In this document: positions 17,353-25,125 of the stretch, one piece after another
Layout: each line of letters starts with the position of its first letter
How positions within the stretch are numbered: position 1 is the stretch's first letter
Origin: an uncultured Clostridia bacterium
Lineage (GTDB): Bacteria; Bacillota; Clostridia; Oscillospirales; Acutalibacteraceae
Direction of reading: 5' to 3'
Length of the DNA: 64,000 bases
NCBI GenBank assembly: GCA_945787805.1
Contig: CALZID010000008.1
Coordinates: 1-64,000 of the forward strand
The notes under the pieces: generated by a model
The model's input: the letters and a program-made list of their open reading frames with translations, nothing else
Databases searched by the model: none
Told to the model about the DNA's origin: nothing
Position numbers and translations under genes: made by a program

Positions 17353-17390
17353 GGCTGTAAAAAGCGAAAGTTTTTTACAGCCCATTTTTG
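17353..17390 (+). terminator. terminator after the aldo/keto reductase gene
   Basis: GGCTGTAAAAA (17353-17363) pairs with TTTTTACAGCC, followed by CATTTTTG. Same hairpin family as 12023, 18131, 24876, 37467 and 58874. Confidence 0.85.
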
Positions 17391-17414
17391 TGGGGTTAGG
17401 AAAAAATGCGTAGA

Positions 17415-17504
17415 ATGGACAAACTGAGCGATAACAAGGCTTTTACCTTGTTATCGGTTACCCGACGGCGTACAAAGGTACGCCGAGAGGCGAAGTTTGT
17501 TCAT
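17415..17504. repeat. branched inverted-repeat element (possible structured RNA or mobile miniature element)
   Basis: An outer 11-bp stem (ATGGACAAACT 17415-17425 with AGTTTGTTCAT 17494-17504, one mismatch) encloses two perfect hairpins: CGATAACAAGG/CCTTGTTATCG (17429-17439, 17446-17456) and CGGCGTAC/GTACGCCG (17466-17473, 17478-17485). This predicts a three-way junction. Not a tRNA or known riboswitch that I recognise. Confidence 0.6.
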
Positions 17505-17570
17505 AGCATAAAACATTATTTTTATCTGTTTTTTGATTTTTATTATGTTTACTTGATTTAATGCTGTTTT

Positions 17571-17631
17571 GGGGTATTAAAAAACCTTTACTTATAGGGT
17601 TTTATGCGGTCTACACTTTTTTTACAACCCC
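17571..17631 (+). repeat. 61-nt dispersed repeat, copy 1
   Basis: Begins GGGGTATTAAAAAACC and ends TTTACAACCCC, with GGGTTTTATGCGGTCTACAC in the middle. Nearly identical to 37508-37567, where it directly follows a terminator of the GGGGCTGTAAAAAA family. Confidence 0.8.
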
Positions 17632-17656
17632 GTTTGCGTTATTCTACCCTTTTACC

Positions 17657-17685
17657 TTGACTTTTGGTTGATGAAATGTTATTAT
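17657..17685 (+). promoter_or_regulatory. sigma-A promoter, probably that of tRNA-Leu
   Basis: TTGACT (17657-17662), 17 bases, TATTAT (17680-17685). It lies 25 bases before the truncated tRNA-Leu copy and is the best promoter upstream of the intact tRNA at 17909. Confidence 0.65.
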
Positions 17686-17704
17686 AATCAAGCACTGAAA
17701 AATA

Positions 17705-17731
17705 AATATGCGGATGTGACGGAATTGGCAG
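17705..17731 (+). repeat. 27-nt direct repeat containing the first 22 nt of tRNA-Leu (truncated copy)
   Basis: Positions 17705-17731 are identical to 17904-17930, which runs from 5 nt upstream of tRNA-Leu through its D-arm. Here the sequence then diverges, so it is a tRNA remnant or the left end of an insertion. Confidence 0.8.
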
Positions 17732-17903
17732 TTTTCAGACGAGCGCCTCCTGCGGAGGGTAAAGCGAAGTCTGAAAAGGCGCAGCGGTCGAAATTGTGCG
17801 GCGCTCCAAGCCGCAGACAATTTCGGGCACCGCAAGAGTCACGCTGGAGCGTCCAAATGATTGAATTTCAATAAACGGTAAAACGAATAAACTCCTATTT
17901 AAT
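17732..17903. mobile_element. 172-bp GC-rich folded element between tRNA-Leu 5'-end repeats
   Basis: Begins right after the truncated tRNA copy. Stem 1 is TTTTCAGAC/GTCTGAAAA (17732-17740, 17769-17777) with CCTCC-TGC-GGAGG inside. Stem 2 is CGAAATTGT/ACAATTTCG (17789-17797, 17817-17825) capped by GCGGC/GCCGC. It is richer in GC than its surroundings and bounded by a 27-nt direct repeat, which suggests a small insertion into the tRNA 5' end. No ORF with a credible start is present. Confidence 0.5.
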
Positions 17904-17908
17904 AATAT

Positions 17909-17996
17909 GCGGATGTGACGGAATTGGCAGACGTGCAGGCCTCAGACACCTGTGGATATTACTTCCTTGTGGGTTCAAGTCCCATCGTCCGCACCA
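17909..17996 (+). tRNA. tRNA-Leu (anticodon CAG)
   Basis: Acceptor stem GCGGATG/CGTCCGC, D-loop with GGAATTGGCAG, anticodon loop CTCAGAC reading CUG codons, a long variable arm as in class II tRNAs, T-arm GTGGGTTCAAGTCCCAT and encoded CCA. Its first 22 nt are duplicated at 17710-17731. Confidence 0.93.
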
Positions 17997-17997
17997 A

Positions 17998-18037
17998 ATA
18001 TAGAGTTCACATTTTTGTGTGGGCTCTATATTTTTTT
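17998..18037 (+). terminator. terminator after tRNA-Leu
   Basis: ATATAGAG (17998-18005) pairs with CTCTATAT (18024-18031), followed by a T-run. Confidence 0.85.
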
Positions 18038-18130
18038 GCCTTATCAACATTTATACGGGACTTGAAGGACGAGCGGTACAGAACAACAGTCCGGTGACAT
18101 TGTAATTATTATATTTTCTAAAAGCAGAAA

Positions 18131-18168
18131 AGGGGCTGTAAAAAAACTTTCGTTTTTTTACAGCCTCT
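18131..18168. terminator. terminator, GGGGCTGTAAAAAA family, 3' of the RND exporter gene
   Basis: AGGGGCTGTAAAAAAAC and GTTTTTTTACAGCCTCT form a long stem with A- and T-runs on both sides, so it can work on either strand. It most likely ends the minus-strand exporter gene that stops at 18175. Confidence 0.8.
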
Positions 18169-18174
18169 CAAATT

Positions 18175-21100
18175 TTATTTATCTTTTTTCTTTCTTTGTT
18201 TATTTGTCAATTTATCCAATGCGGAAATTACACCCGGTAATACGAACAGTATCAATAAAGTTGCGGAAAGCGCACCAAGTGAAATTATCTGACAAACCTG
18301 TGCAATTGTCGGGTCAACAGGACTGAAACCGATTGCACCCGTAACAATAATCATAATAAGTCCCGATGTGAGAATTGTATGAATTGAGCCGTTATATGCT
18401 GCTGCGATTGACTCTTTTATATCCATTGTCTTTCGGCTTTCACGATAATAGTTGGTAAATAAAATCGCATAGTCGATTGTGGCGCCCATAAGAATACATT
18501 GAACAATCAGCAGCGCAAGATAATAGATGCTGTATCCCATAAGTCCGTTGATTGTCATTGTGAGATAAACACCGCACTGTACAAGCAACACAAGAATTGC
18601 GGGGATTGATATTGAGCGGAATGTGAGCATAACAACAATAAAAATTGCAGCTGCTGTGAGCAAGGTGATAAGCAGCAATTCTCTGTCAAAGCTTTGCTCC
18701 ATTTCATAACTCATCGGCGTATTACCGATAAAGTAATAATCCTTTTGAAGAGTGTCACCGCAGAAGGCCGAAAGCTCATTCATAAACTCTGTAGTCTCCG
18801 CCGACTCAACAGGAAGTGCGGTTTCAATCATCATAAGAGAATGATTTCCCCCGAGAAGCTGATTTATTGCACCGTCCAGCTGAGTTCTTATATCAAGCAC
18901 TCTTTGACGGGTTTCACTGTCAATCATTGTTGAGAATTTCGGGTCATTGAGCATATCATTTGAAACAAAATTAAACATTTCTTCAATTGTCAATGTCCAG
19001 TTTTGATTGCTCTCTTTTGTGCTTGAATAATAAAGGCACAACAAATCCATTGTGTTGCCGTCAATTTGGTCCGAAAGAGTACCGAAAAGACTTGCAAGCT
19101 GTGAAGCGGAATATGCCTTATCTGAAACAGCCGCATCAATCAGTGCGTTAACTCCTTTTAGCATTTCTGCCGTCTTACTGTCAAACTGTGATGAAAATGC
19201 CTTATTCGTCAAAACATCACTTTCAATAAATGATACAAAGTTTTGAATTGAAACTTTCCAGCCGCTTGTGTCACCGTGCTCGGAAATATAGAGAAGATAT
19301 AACTGTCTTAACTGAGCGGAATCCATATTCAAAATCTTTGCTAATTCTTCGGGTGAATATGAAGTACCGGCAACTGTACCGTTGACTATAGCGTGACCCA
19401 TTGTCAATTTTTCTAAATCTTCAGGTGTCATTGCAGAGCCTAACATCTCTTTATTATCAACAATGAAGTTAAGAAATTCATAAATTGATAATTCATAGTC
19501 ACTGCCGATAATTTGCATTGCAAGATATTCTGACATTACTCTCTCATAATCTACATTTTCGGGATTTTGAGAATAAACCTTATGGTAAGCATAGAATAAT
19601 TTTACTTTTTCAATGTCAACACCCATAAGCTCTGCCATTGAATCAAATTTTCTCTTTTCCGTAACGATTTCTTTATCGGTAAAGGTTGTGAGCATTTTGA
19701 TTTGCGACATTGCTTCGCTGTCAAGCATAGATGAATATGTTTTATTATTTGCCACTTCATTAACGACAAAATCGGCAAATTCAGGAAGCGTCATCGTGCC
19801 GCAATCTACTCCGCCTTTTTTACCGAAATACAGCACCATCAGTTGCTCAACCTGTTTTGCGTCCATTGAGAAATTCTCTGCTATTTCACTTGCAGACATC
19901 GGTGTTGTAAGGTTTTGAGAATTTGTAAACAGCTTTAACTTATCAACAGAAGCTTTCATATCTTCACTTATAAAAGATGAAAACATTTCGTTGGTCATTA
20001 CTTCGCTTGATATAAAGTTTATCATTTGGCTGACTGTCATAGGTACGGTTTTATCGCCGTTAAAATAATAGTAATAAACCATATCAATCAGCGTTGAATC
20101 AATTGACATTGGAATTCCCATATCATCAATCATTGAAACAATTCCGTTTGATGTGAATTTTTTACCTAAAGTGTTCGAATAACTCATAACACTTTTCACA
20201 ACTTTTCTTGTTTCAAACTCTTTAATAACTTCGTTTGCATTTTCTTCATCTTCGTTATTATAGAGAAGAATAATAGGGTTGGAGGGTGTGAAAACATCTG
20301 CAATAGGGTCTTCGGGAGAAAGAGAATAAGCTATTTTAGTTGTTGTCTGTAAAAACGCTGTGGCGATAAAAAGAAGCACAAAGAATACTGCCAAAGGTTT
20401 TCTGAGCTTGTATTGAATTTTTGATAAAAGTCCCATTGGCAAATGCAACTCTTTTTTCTCGGTATCTTCAATTTTTTCATCGAAGATAAGTAAAAGAGCG
20501 GGCAAAACGGTCAGAACGCAAATCATACTGCAAAGAACGCCCTTTGCCAATACAATGCCCAAGTCCATACCAATCTTGAAGCTCATAAATACAAGCATTG
20601 TAAGACCGATTACGGTTGTCATACCGCTGCTCATAATTGATGAGAATGCATTTTTCCATGCGCTTTTCATTGCGTCTTCAATATCGTCGTGCAAGAGCTT
20701 CTCTTGACGGTAACGGTTGGCAAGAATTATTGAATAGTCCATCGAAAGAACCAACTGCAATATAGCAGAAATCGACATTGTAATCTGTGAAATACTGCCC
20801 AGCACAATATTTGTTCCCATATTGATTGCAACGGCAATACCGATTGTCGCAATAAAGAGTATGGGCTCAAACCAAGAGCTGCTCATAATAAAGAGAATTA
20901 TAAACAGAATTGCAATGGCAACAGCCACCATAAGCCAAGGCATTTTCATAGTGTTAGTGTTGTCATTCACATAACTCATTTTATAATCTTTAAACTGTTC
21001 TTCAATGGCTTTCTCTATTGACAGTTCTTCCGGTGAGTCGTATGTATATGATGTGTTTACAACAAATTTTGTATAGTTATCTTTATTGTAATCTTCACTG

Positions 21101-21405
21101 CCTTCAATATAAGATACACTGCTGACATATTCAATATTTTCAAGCCGGTTCCTGACTGTATTTTTTTCTTCTTCGGTCAAATCTTCAAACATAACTCTTA
21201 TTGTCTGAGACATTGCCATTGATTCGAAATCTTCACTCATTACTTCAATGCCTTTTTTCATTGAAGAATCATCGGGAAGATATTTTGTCATATCGGTATT
21301 GATTTCAACTGACGGTATCAGCACCGCACAGCCGACGCAGACGACCAACATTACAGCAAGCACAATTTTATATCCGCCAACAATTAGATTTGAAAGTTTT
21401 TTCAA
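18175..21405 (-). CDS. RND/MMPL-type membrane exporter with repeated extracytoplasmic domain
   Basis: A 1076-residue RND-superfamily transporter of the MMPL type, probably proton-driven export of lipids or hydrophobic compounds. It has one N-terminal span, a first five- to six-span block (about residues 150-350: DYSIILANRYRQE carries the typical charged pair), a very large outer insert (about 375-870), and a second block (about 895-1065, with TIDYAILFTNYYRES). The insert holds five degenerate repeats of roughly 80-100 residues (D-x-x-x-x-x-LYLLY ... FxxFIxxDVxTNxxFSSxxDS). The start is TTG at 21405 with GAGGTG eight bases upstream. It is a single gene with no adaptor or regulator beside it. 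Confidence 0.88.
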   Translation of the reverse strand: MKKLSNLIVGGYKIVLAVMLVVCVGCAVLIPSVEINTDMTKYLPDDSSMKKGIEVMSEDFESMAMSQTIRVMFEDLTEEEKNTVRNRLENIEYVSSVSYIEGSEDYNKDNYTKFVVNTSYTYDSPEELSIEKAIEEQFKDYKMSYVNDNTNTMKMPWLMVAVAIAILFIILFIMSSSWFEPILFIATIGIAVAINMGTNIVLGSISQITMSISAILQLVLSMDYSIILANRYRQEKLLHDDIEDAMKSAWKNAFSSIMSSGMTTVIGLTMLVFMSFKIGMDLGIVLAKGVLCSMICVLTVLPALLLIFDEKIEDTEKKELHLPMGLLSKIQYKLRKPLAVFFVLLFIATAFLQTTTKIAYSLSPEDPIADVFTPSNPIILLYNNEDEENANEVIKEFETRKVVKSVMSYSNTLGKKFTSNGIVSMIDDMGIPMSIDSTLIDMVYYYYFNGDKTVPMTVSQMINFISSEVMTNEMFSSFISEDMKASVDKLKLFTNSQNLTTPMSASEIAENFSMDAKQVEQLMVLYFGKKGGVDCGTMTLPEFADFVVNEVANNKTYSSMLDSEAMSQIKMLTTFTDKEIVTEKRKFDSMAELMGVDIEKVKLFYAYHKVYSQNPENVDYERVMSEYLAMQIIGSDYELSIYEFLNFIVDNKEMLGSAMTPEDLEKLTMGHAIVNGTVAGTSYSPEELAKILNMDSAQLRQLYLLYISEHGDTSGWKVSIQNFVSFIESDVLTNKAFSSQFDSKTAEMLKGVNALIDAAVSDKAYSASQLASLFGTLSDQIDGNTMDLLCLYYSSTKESNQNWTLTIEEMFNFVSNDMLNDPKFSTMIDSETRQRVLDIRTQLDGAINQLLGGNHSLMMIETALPVESAETTEFMNELSAFCGDTLQKDYYFIGNTPMSYEMEQSFDRELLLITLLTAAAIFIVVMLTFRSISIPAILVLLVQCGVYLTMTINGLMGYSIYYLALLIVQCILMGATIDYAILFTNYYRESRKTMDIKESIAAAYNGSIHTILTSGLIMIIVTGAIGFSPVDPTIAQVCQIISLGALSATLLILFVLPGVISALDKLTNKQRKKKDK

Positions 21406-21498
21406 AATATAACACCTCAATTGGAAAAACTGCTTATAATTTACATATTATAGCACATATTTGTTAATAATCTGTTTCCAAATAATACTTTTTTTAAG

Positions 21499-22623
21499 TT
21501 ATTTAATTGAAATATACATATTTTTTATATCGTCATAGGATAACGGAATAATATTTCTCTCCATAAGCGGAGTCATACTCATTTCTGTAAGCTTATCTAT
21601 TTCTTCGTCGGTTTTAACACCTATATCGGAAAGAGTCATCGCCATTCCCATTCGTTTTTTAAGCGCTGTGATTTCATCTGCCATCTCATAAGCATTTGAA
21701 AATCCGCAATTCTGCGCAAATTTATTCAGTCTGCCATTTTCTGCTTCTGCATTAAATCTTGTGAAGAAATCAAGCGTCATAGCGCAGGCTTCACCGTGCG
21801 GTACACCGTAAAGATTTGTCAGTGGGAACGAACAAGCGTGACTGCCCGCAGTCCGAGGATTTGAAAATGCCACACCTGCTACAATTGACGCTTCTGCCAT
21901 TTTTTCTCTTGCTTCTAAATTATCAGGCTCCGAATAAGCCTTATATAACCACTCGAAAACCAATTTTGCGGCGTGAACCGAACAGGCTTCGCAAATAGGC
22001 TGATGCAGCACGCTCCACACACTTTCAAGGGCATGAGCCAAAACATCAAGCCCCGTTGACGCAGTAACCTTTGGCGGTACAGTTAAAGTAAGTCTCGGGT
22101 CAACAATTGCCGCTTTCGGATACATAAGCGGGTCGTTCATTGTCGATTTAACATTCTTTCTAAGGTCTGTCAACACCGAAATATTTGTTATTTCACTGCC
22201 CGTACCGCTTGTTGTTGCAACTGCAATCATAGGAATAACTTCATCCTTATTGATGGGCTTTCCGCCGGTGTGATAGCTTTCAATTGTACCATTGCCTTTT
22301 GCAATGGCACATGCCGCCTTGCAACAGTCCATCGGTGAACCGCCGCCGAGAGCAACTGCAAAATCCGCCTTGTTCTCCCGCAAAGCTTTTACACAGTCAT
22401 TTACATTATCAGTTGTGGGATTGGAGCGAATATCACTGAATACATCTACAATAATGCCATTACAGTTTTTAACAATTTCGTCTGCGACACCGTTCTTTTT
22501 AAGGGTATTCGAGCAGACAAGCACTCCCCTTTTATAACCGTATTCATTTATAATCTCGGGTAAATCATTTATCTTATCCGTACCGAAATAGATTTTCACG
22601 GGCAAAGAAAATTCCCAGTTCAT
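21499..22623 (-). CDS. iron-containing alcohol dehydrogenase
   Basis: A 374-residue group III Fe-dependent NAD(P)-linked alcohol dehydrogenase. Visible are the nucleotide-binding GGGSPMDCCKA (about 95-105), TTSGTGSEITNISVLTD, and the metal-ligand segments GLDVLAHALES and NLYGVPHGEACAM, where the conserved His residues lie. The substrate (butanol-, propanediol- or lactaldehyde-type) is not determinable. ATG 22623 overlaps the stop of the upstream radical SAM gene (ATGA), giving tight coupling; the long upstream frame to 22707 lies inside that gene. Confidence 0.92.
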   Translation of the reverse strand: MNWEFSLPVKIYFGTDKINDLPEIINEYGYKRGVLVCSNTLKKNGVADEIVKNCNGIIVDVFSDIRSNPTTDNVNDCVKALRENKADFAVALGGGSPMDCCKAACAIAKGNGTIESYHTGGKPINKDEVIPMIAVATTSGTGSEITNISVLTDLRKNVKSTMNDPLMYPKAAIVDPRLTLTVPPKVTASTGLDVLAHALESVWSVLHQPICEACSVHAAKLVFEWLYKAYSEPDNLEAREKMAEASIVAGVAFSNPRTAGSHACSFPLTNLYGVPHGEACAMTLDFFTRFNAEAENGRLNKFAQNCGFSNAYEMADEITALKKRMGMAMTLSDIGVKTDEEIDKLTEMSMTPLMERNIIPLSYDDIKNMYISIK

Positions 22624-23525
22624 AAAATACACTTCCCTTGAATAATATCTCTTTTTTCTAACTCGCTGTTGATTGTATTCAACACATTTTTCTTGTCTGC
22701 ACTCCAAAGCGGCTCCACAAGATATTTTTTAGGCGCGTCGCCTGTTATTCTGTGAATTACAATATTTTCAGGTATTCTTTCAATACAGTCAAAAAGAATA
22801 TCCATATATTCATCCATAGTCAAAGCCTGCACCAAGCCTTTTTTATAATCTTCATAAAGGTCGGTCCCTTTGAGAATGTGAAGTAACTGCAGTTTTATTC
22901 CGTCGGTTTTATTCTTAACTGCGAAATCCACAGTATTTAATACATCTTCCTTCGTTTCGTTCGGCAGACCTATTATAATGTGAGTAATAACCGTAATACC
23001 GATACTTTTCAGTGATTTAACTGCCTTTTCATAAGCAGAATTAGGATAGCAACGGCGAATGTATTCTGCGGATTTCTCATTTGAAGTCTGAAGTCCCAAT
23101 TCAATCCACACAGGTTTAATTTTGTTGAGTTTTTCTAATAAATCAAGCACATTTTTTGATATGCAATCGGGACGGGTGGCTATTGACAATGCCACAATAT
23201 CATCACGGCATATTGCGGTTGTGAAAGCTTTTTCTAAACATTTAATATCACCGTAAGTGTTGGTATAGCTTTGAAAATACGCAATAAATTTTTCGGTTTT
23301 GATTTTGTTTTTTACTCTCTCTTTTGCGGCTTCGATTTGAATGCTGATGTCCGTACCCGCTTCTGCAAAATGGGACGAACCGTCACGGCAAAAGATACAA
23401 CCTCGGGTATCCAAGGTCCCGTCACGGTTGGGGCAGGTGCAACCTATATCAAGAGAAAGCTTATAGACTTTACTGCCAAACTGCTTATTTAGATATTCAT
23501 TTAATGAAAAATATCTGCTTGCCAT
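22620..23525 (-). CDS. TIGR01212-family radical SAM protein (YhcC-like)
   Basis: A 301-residue radical SAM enzyme. The cluster-binding cysteines are in CTCPNRDGTLDTRGCIFC (about residues 30-47), an unusual spacing that is the mark of the TIGR01212/YhcC family; the rest (ALSIATRPDCISKNVLD, WIELGLQTSNEKSAEYIRR, HIIIGLPNETKEDV) is the Elp3-like radical SAM barrel. The reaction is unknown; some relatives act on tRNA or other RNA. GGTGAT precedes ATG 23525. Operon with the alcohol dehydrogenase. Confidence 0.9.
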   Translation of the reverse strand: MASRYFSLNEYLNKQFGSKVYKLSLDIGCTCPNRDGTLDTRGCIFCRDGSSHFAEAGTDISIQIEAAKERVKNKIKTEKFIAYFQSYTNTYGDIKCLEKAFTTAICRDDIVALSIATRPDCISKNVLDLLEKLNKIKPVWIELGLQTSNEKSAEYIRRCYPNSAYEKAVKSLKSIGITVITHIIIGLPNETKEDVLNTVDFAVKNKTDGIKLQLLHILKGTDLYEDYKKGLVQALTMDEYMDILFDCIERIPENIVIHRITGDAPKKYLVEPLWSADKKNVLNTINSELEKRDIIQGKCIL

Positions 23526-23622
23526 TTTATCACCGTTATTTTATTTTACATTATATCGAGAAAAATTGCAATAATTATACCCACAGAACCCATATTTTAG
23601 TTTGACAAAAATTTAATTATCC

Positions 23623-23651
23623 TTGACAAGCACTTGTATATACCTTATGCT
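23623..23651 (+). promoter_or_regulatory. sigma-A promoter of the acyltransferase gene
   Basis: A perfect TTGACA (23623-23628), 17 bases, TATGCT (23646-23651). It places the transcript start near 23658, so the upstream in-frame TTG/ATG codons at 23623 and 23647 cannot be used. Confidence 0.75.
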
Positions 23652-23688
23652 TTTATTTATAAGAGTTAGGAGAATTGGGTATTACATT

Positions 23689-24870
23689 ATGTCTTTTCAA
23701 ACAAGAAGCAACAAAACAATTATAAACGGCATCAGAATTCTTTTCGGCAGTATGATGATGGCATATTGCCACGCTAAAATAAAGAGATATGAACCGAAAC
23801 ACGACACTTTCATTTTGATTTCTAACCATTCCGACGCATTAGACCCTTTTTATATGCTGTATGCAGTTAAAAAATATGTCAGGTTTGTTATCAGCGACCA
23901 TTTAGTGGACAATCCTTTTTTGGATTTTCTTCTGAGAAAGGTTTTCGGGTTTATTGTACGCTACCGTGAAAAGCCGTCGTCGGTAATGATAGACGATATT
24001 ATTAAAAGCACCAAAGAAGGCGTCAGCGTCGGTATTTGTGTTGAAGGAACAATTACACCCAACGGCGAAACAGGCTTTTTTTCACCGAGAACGGGTCAGC
24101 TTATTAAAGACGCAGGTGTCGCTTTGATTACCTTCAAATTAACCGGCGGATATTTTCACACTCCCAAATGGGGAACGGGGCTCAGAAAAGGTCCCGTTCA
24201 CGGCAAGGTTATGAAAGAATATTCCCCTGCCCAGCTTCAGGAAATGACGGTTGAAGAAATCAATGAAACAATCAGAAATGACATTTATGTAAATGTTTTT
24301 GAAGACCAGAAAAAACTGAAAAATGAATATCGTTGTAAAAACCATGCTGAATATATTGAGAGAGTTTTATATATGTGTCCCCACTGTCTCGAAGTTGGAA
24401 ATCTTCACTCAAAGGGAAATTTCTTAACTTGCGATTGCGGATATAAGGTTGAGCTTCGTCCTGACGGATTTTTCTATCCCGTGCAAAAAGACCTTGTATT
24501 CGATAATATTCTTGACTGGGACAAATGGCAAAAGGAACAATGGAAAGAGCGTGTTTTAAAAGCCGGCAAGGGTGAATTGATATTCCAGGAAAGCGGTCAA
24601 AGAATTGCCACAATTGTTGATAAAAAGAGAAAATCAATTTCAGAAAATGCTATTTTAAGGCTTTATCAAGACAGATTTGAAATTGTGCTCAGTGATGATG
24701 AAATAATTGCAATACCTATGGAAGATATTAAACTTGTAAAAAGTATTTCAATTGAATCGCTTATCATCATAGACCAAAATACATATTACTATATTAAAAC
24801 TCACAAGCCGAGAGCACCTTCAAAATATGTTGCCGGTTGGAGATATCTTATCGGAAAAGATTATATATAA
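23689..24870 (+). CDS. PlsC-like lysophospholipid acyltransferase with C-terminal zinc-ribbon domain
   Basis: A 393-residue protein. Residues about 35-210 are an acylglycerolphosphate acyltransferase domain with the catalytic H-x4-D motif at His47-Asp52 (NHSDALDP) and the substrate motif VEGTITPNGE. Residues about 240-275 carry CPHC and CDC pairs (MCPHCLEVGNLHSKGNFLTCDCGY) like a zinc ribbon, then about 110 residues of uncertain fold. The extra C-terminal half is unusual next to a standard 240-residue PlsC. ATG 23689 is chosen because the promoter rules out earlier starts, though the AGGAG at 23668 is rather far away. Monocistronic, probably membrane-associated phospholipid synthesis. Confidence 0.82.
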   Translation: MSFQTRSNKTIINGIRILFGSMMMAYCHAKIKRYEPKHDTFILISNHSDALDPFYMLYAVKKYVRFVISDHLVDNPFLDFLLRKVFGFIVRYREKPSSVMIDDIIKSTKEGVSVGICVEGTITPNGETGFFSPRTGQLIKDAGVALITFKLTGGYFHTPKWGTGLRKGPVHGKVMKEYSPAQLQEMTVEEINETIRNDIYVNVFEDQKKLKNEYRCKNHAEYIERVLYMCPHCLEVGNLHSKGNFLTCDCGYKVELRPDGFFYPVQKDLVFDNILDWDKWQKEQWKERVLKAGKGELIFQESGQRIATIVDKKRKSISENAILRLYQDRFEIVLSDDEIIAIPMEDIKLVKSISIESLIIIDQNTYYYIKTHKPRAPSKYVAGWRYLIGKDYI

Positions 24871-24875
24871 AAGTT

Positions 24876-24916
24876 TGGGGTTGTAAAAAACAAAAGTTTT
24901 TTGCAGCCCCATTTTC
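24876..24916. terminator. bidirectional terminator, GGGGCTGTAAAAAA family
   Basis: TGGGGTTGTAAAAAA (from 24876) pairs with TTTTTTGCAGCCCCA (to 24911), with a T-run after it and A-rich sequence before it. It can end both the acyltransferase gene and the small minus-strand ORF that stops at 24917. Confidence 0.8.
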
Positions 24917-25012
24917 TTATTTATCGTTCTTTTGGTTTTTCATCTCAGGATTTTCTTTTACATTTGTCGGATTATTCTTATTTTTGTTTTTGGGTTGGTT
25001 TTTATTATCCAT
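24917..25012 (-). CDS. 31-residue Asn/Lys-rich small protein
   Basis: A short ORF with a well-placed ribosome site (GAGGTG, seven bases before ATG 25012) and a terminator immediately after its stop. The peptide begins MDNKNQPKNKNKNNPTN; Asn and Lys make up more than half of it, and it has no hydrophobic stretch. Composition recalls some minor small acid-soluble spore proteins, but no signature is recognised, so no function is given. The ribosome site plus terminator make translation plausible. Confidence 0.45.
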   Translation of the reverse strand: MDNKNQPKNKNKNNPTNVKENPEMKNQKNDK

Positions 25013-25125
25013 CTTTATCACCTCGCACAATTAGTTTTAGCAAATTTCAAAAAAATATAAATAATTCTTTTAAAAAACTTTTAATTATGATAAAATCAAA
25101 TAAAATCGGTGTGGGGAGAATTGAT

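Larger units (their letters stand above)
17333..17908. other. non-coding region with folded elements, dispersed repeat and tRNA-Leu remnant
   Basis: No protein gene is visible. It holds, in order, a terminator (17353-17390), a branched inverted-repeat element (17415-17504), an AT-rich spacer, a 61-nt dispersed repeat (17571-17631), a promoter (17657-17685), a partial copy of the 5' end of tRNA-Leu (within 17705-17731), and a GC-rich folded element (17732-17903). Confidence 0.8.

Noticed and set aside
17668-17874. 68-codon frame within the folded element near tRNA-Leu
   Set aside because: The sequence is dominated by perfect stems and a tRNA fragment, there is no ribosome site, and composition is that of a structured repeat.
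17915-18097. Open frame across tRNA-Leu
   Set aside because: It is a translation of the tRNA gene and its terminator (ELADVQ...VGSSPIVRT), a common artefact, with no ribosome site.
23623-23688. N-terminal extension of the PlsC-like protein
   Set aside because: The proposed start codon is part of the -35 box and the next ATG is in the -10 box, so this region is not transcribed with the gene.
24901-25125. N-terminal extension of the GNAT_C-type protein
   Set aside because: It runs through a terminator and antisense to the small ORF; a good ribosome site marks ATG 25126.
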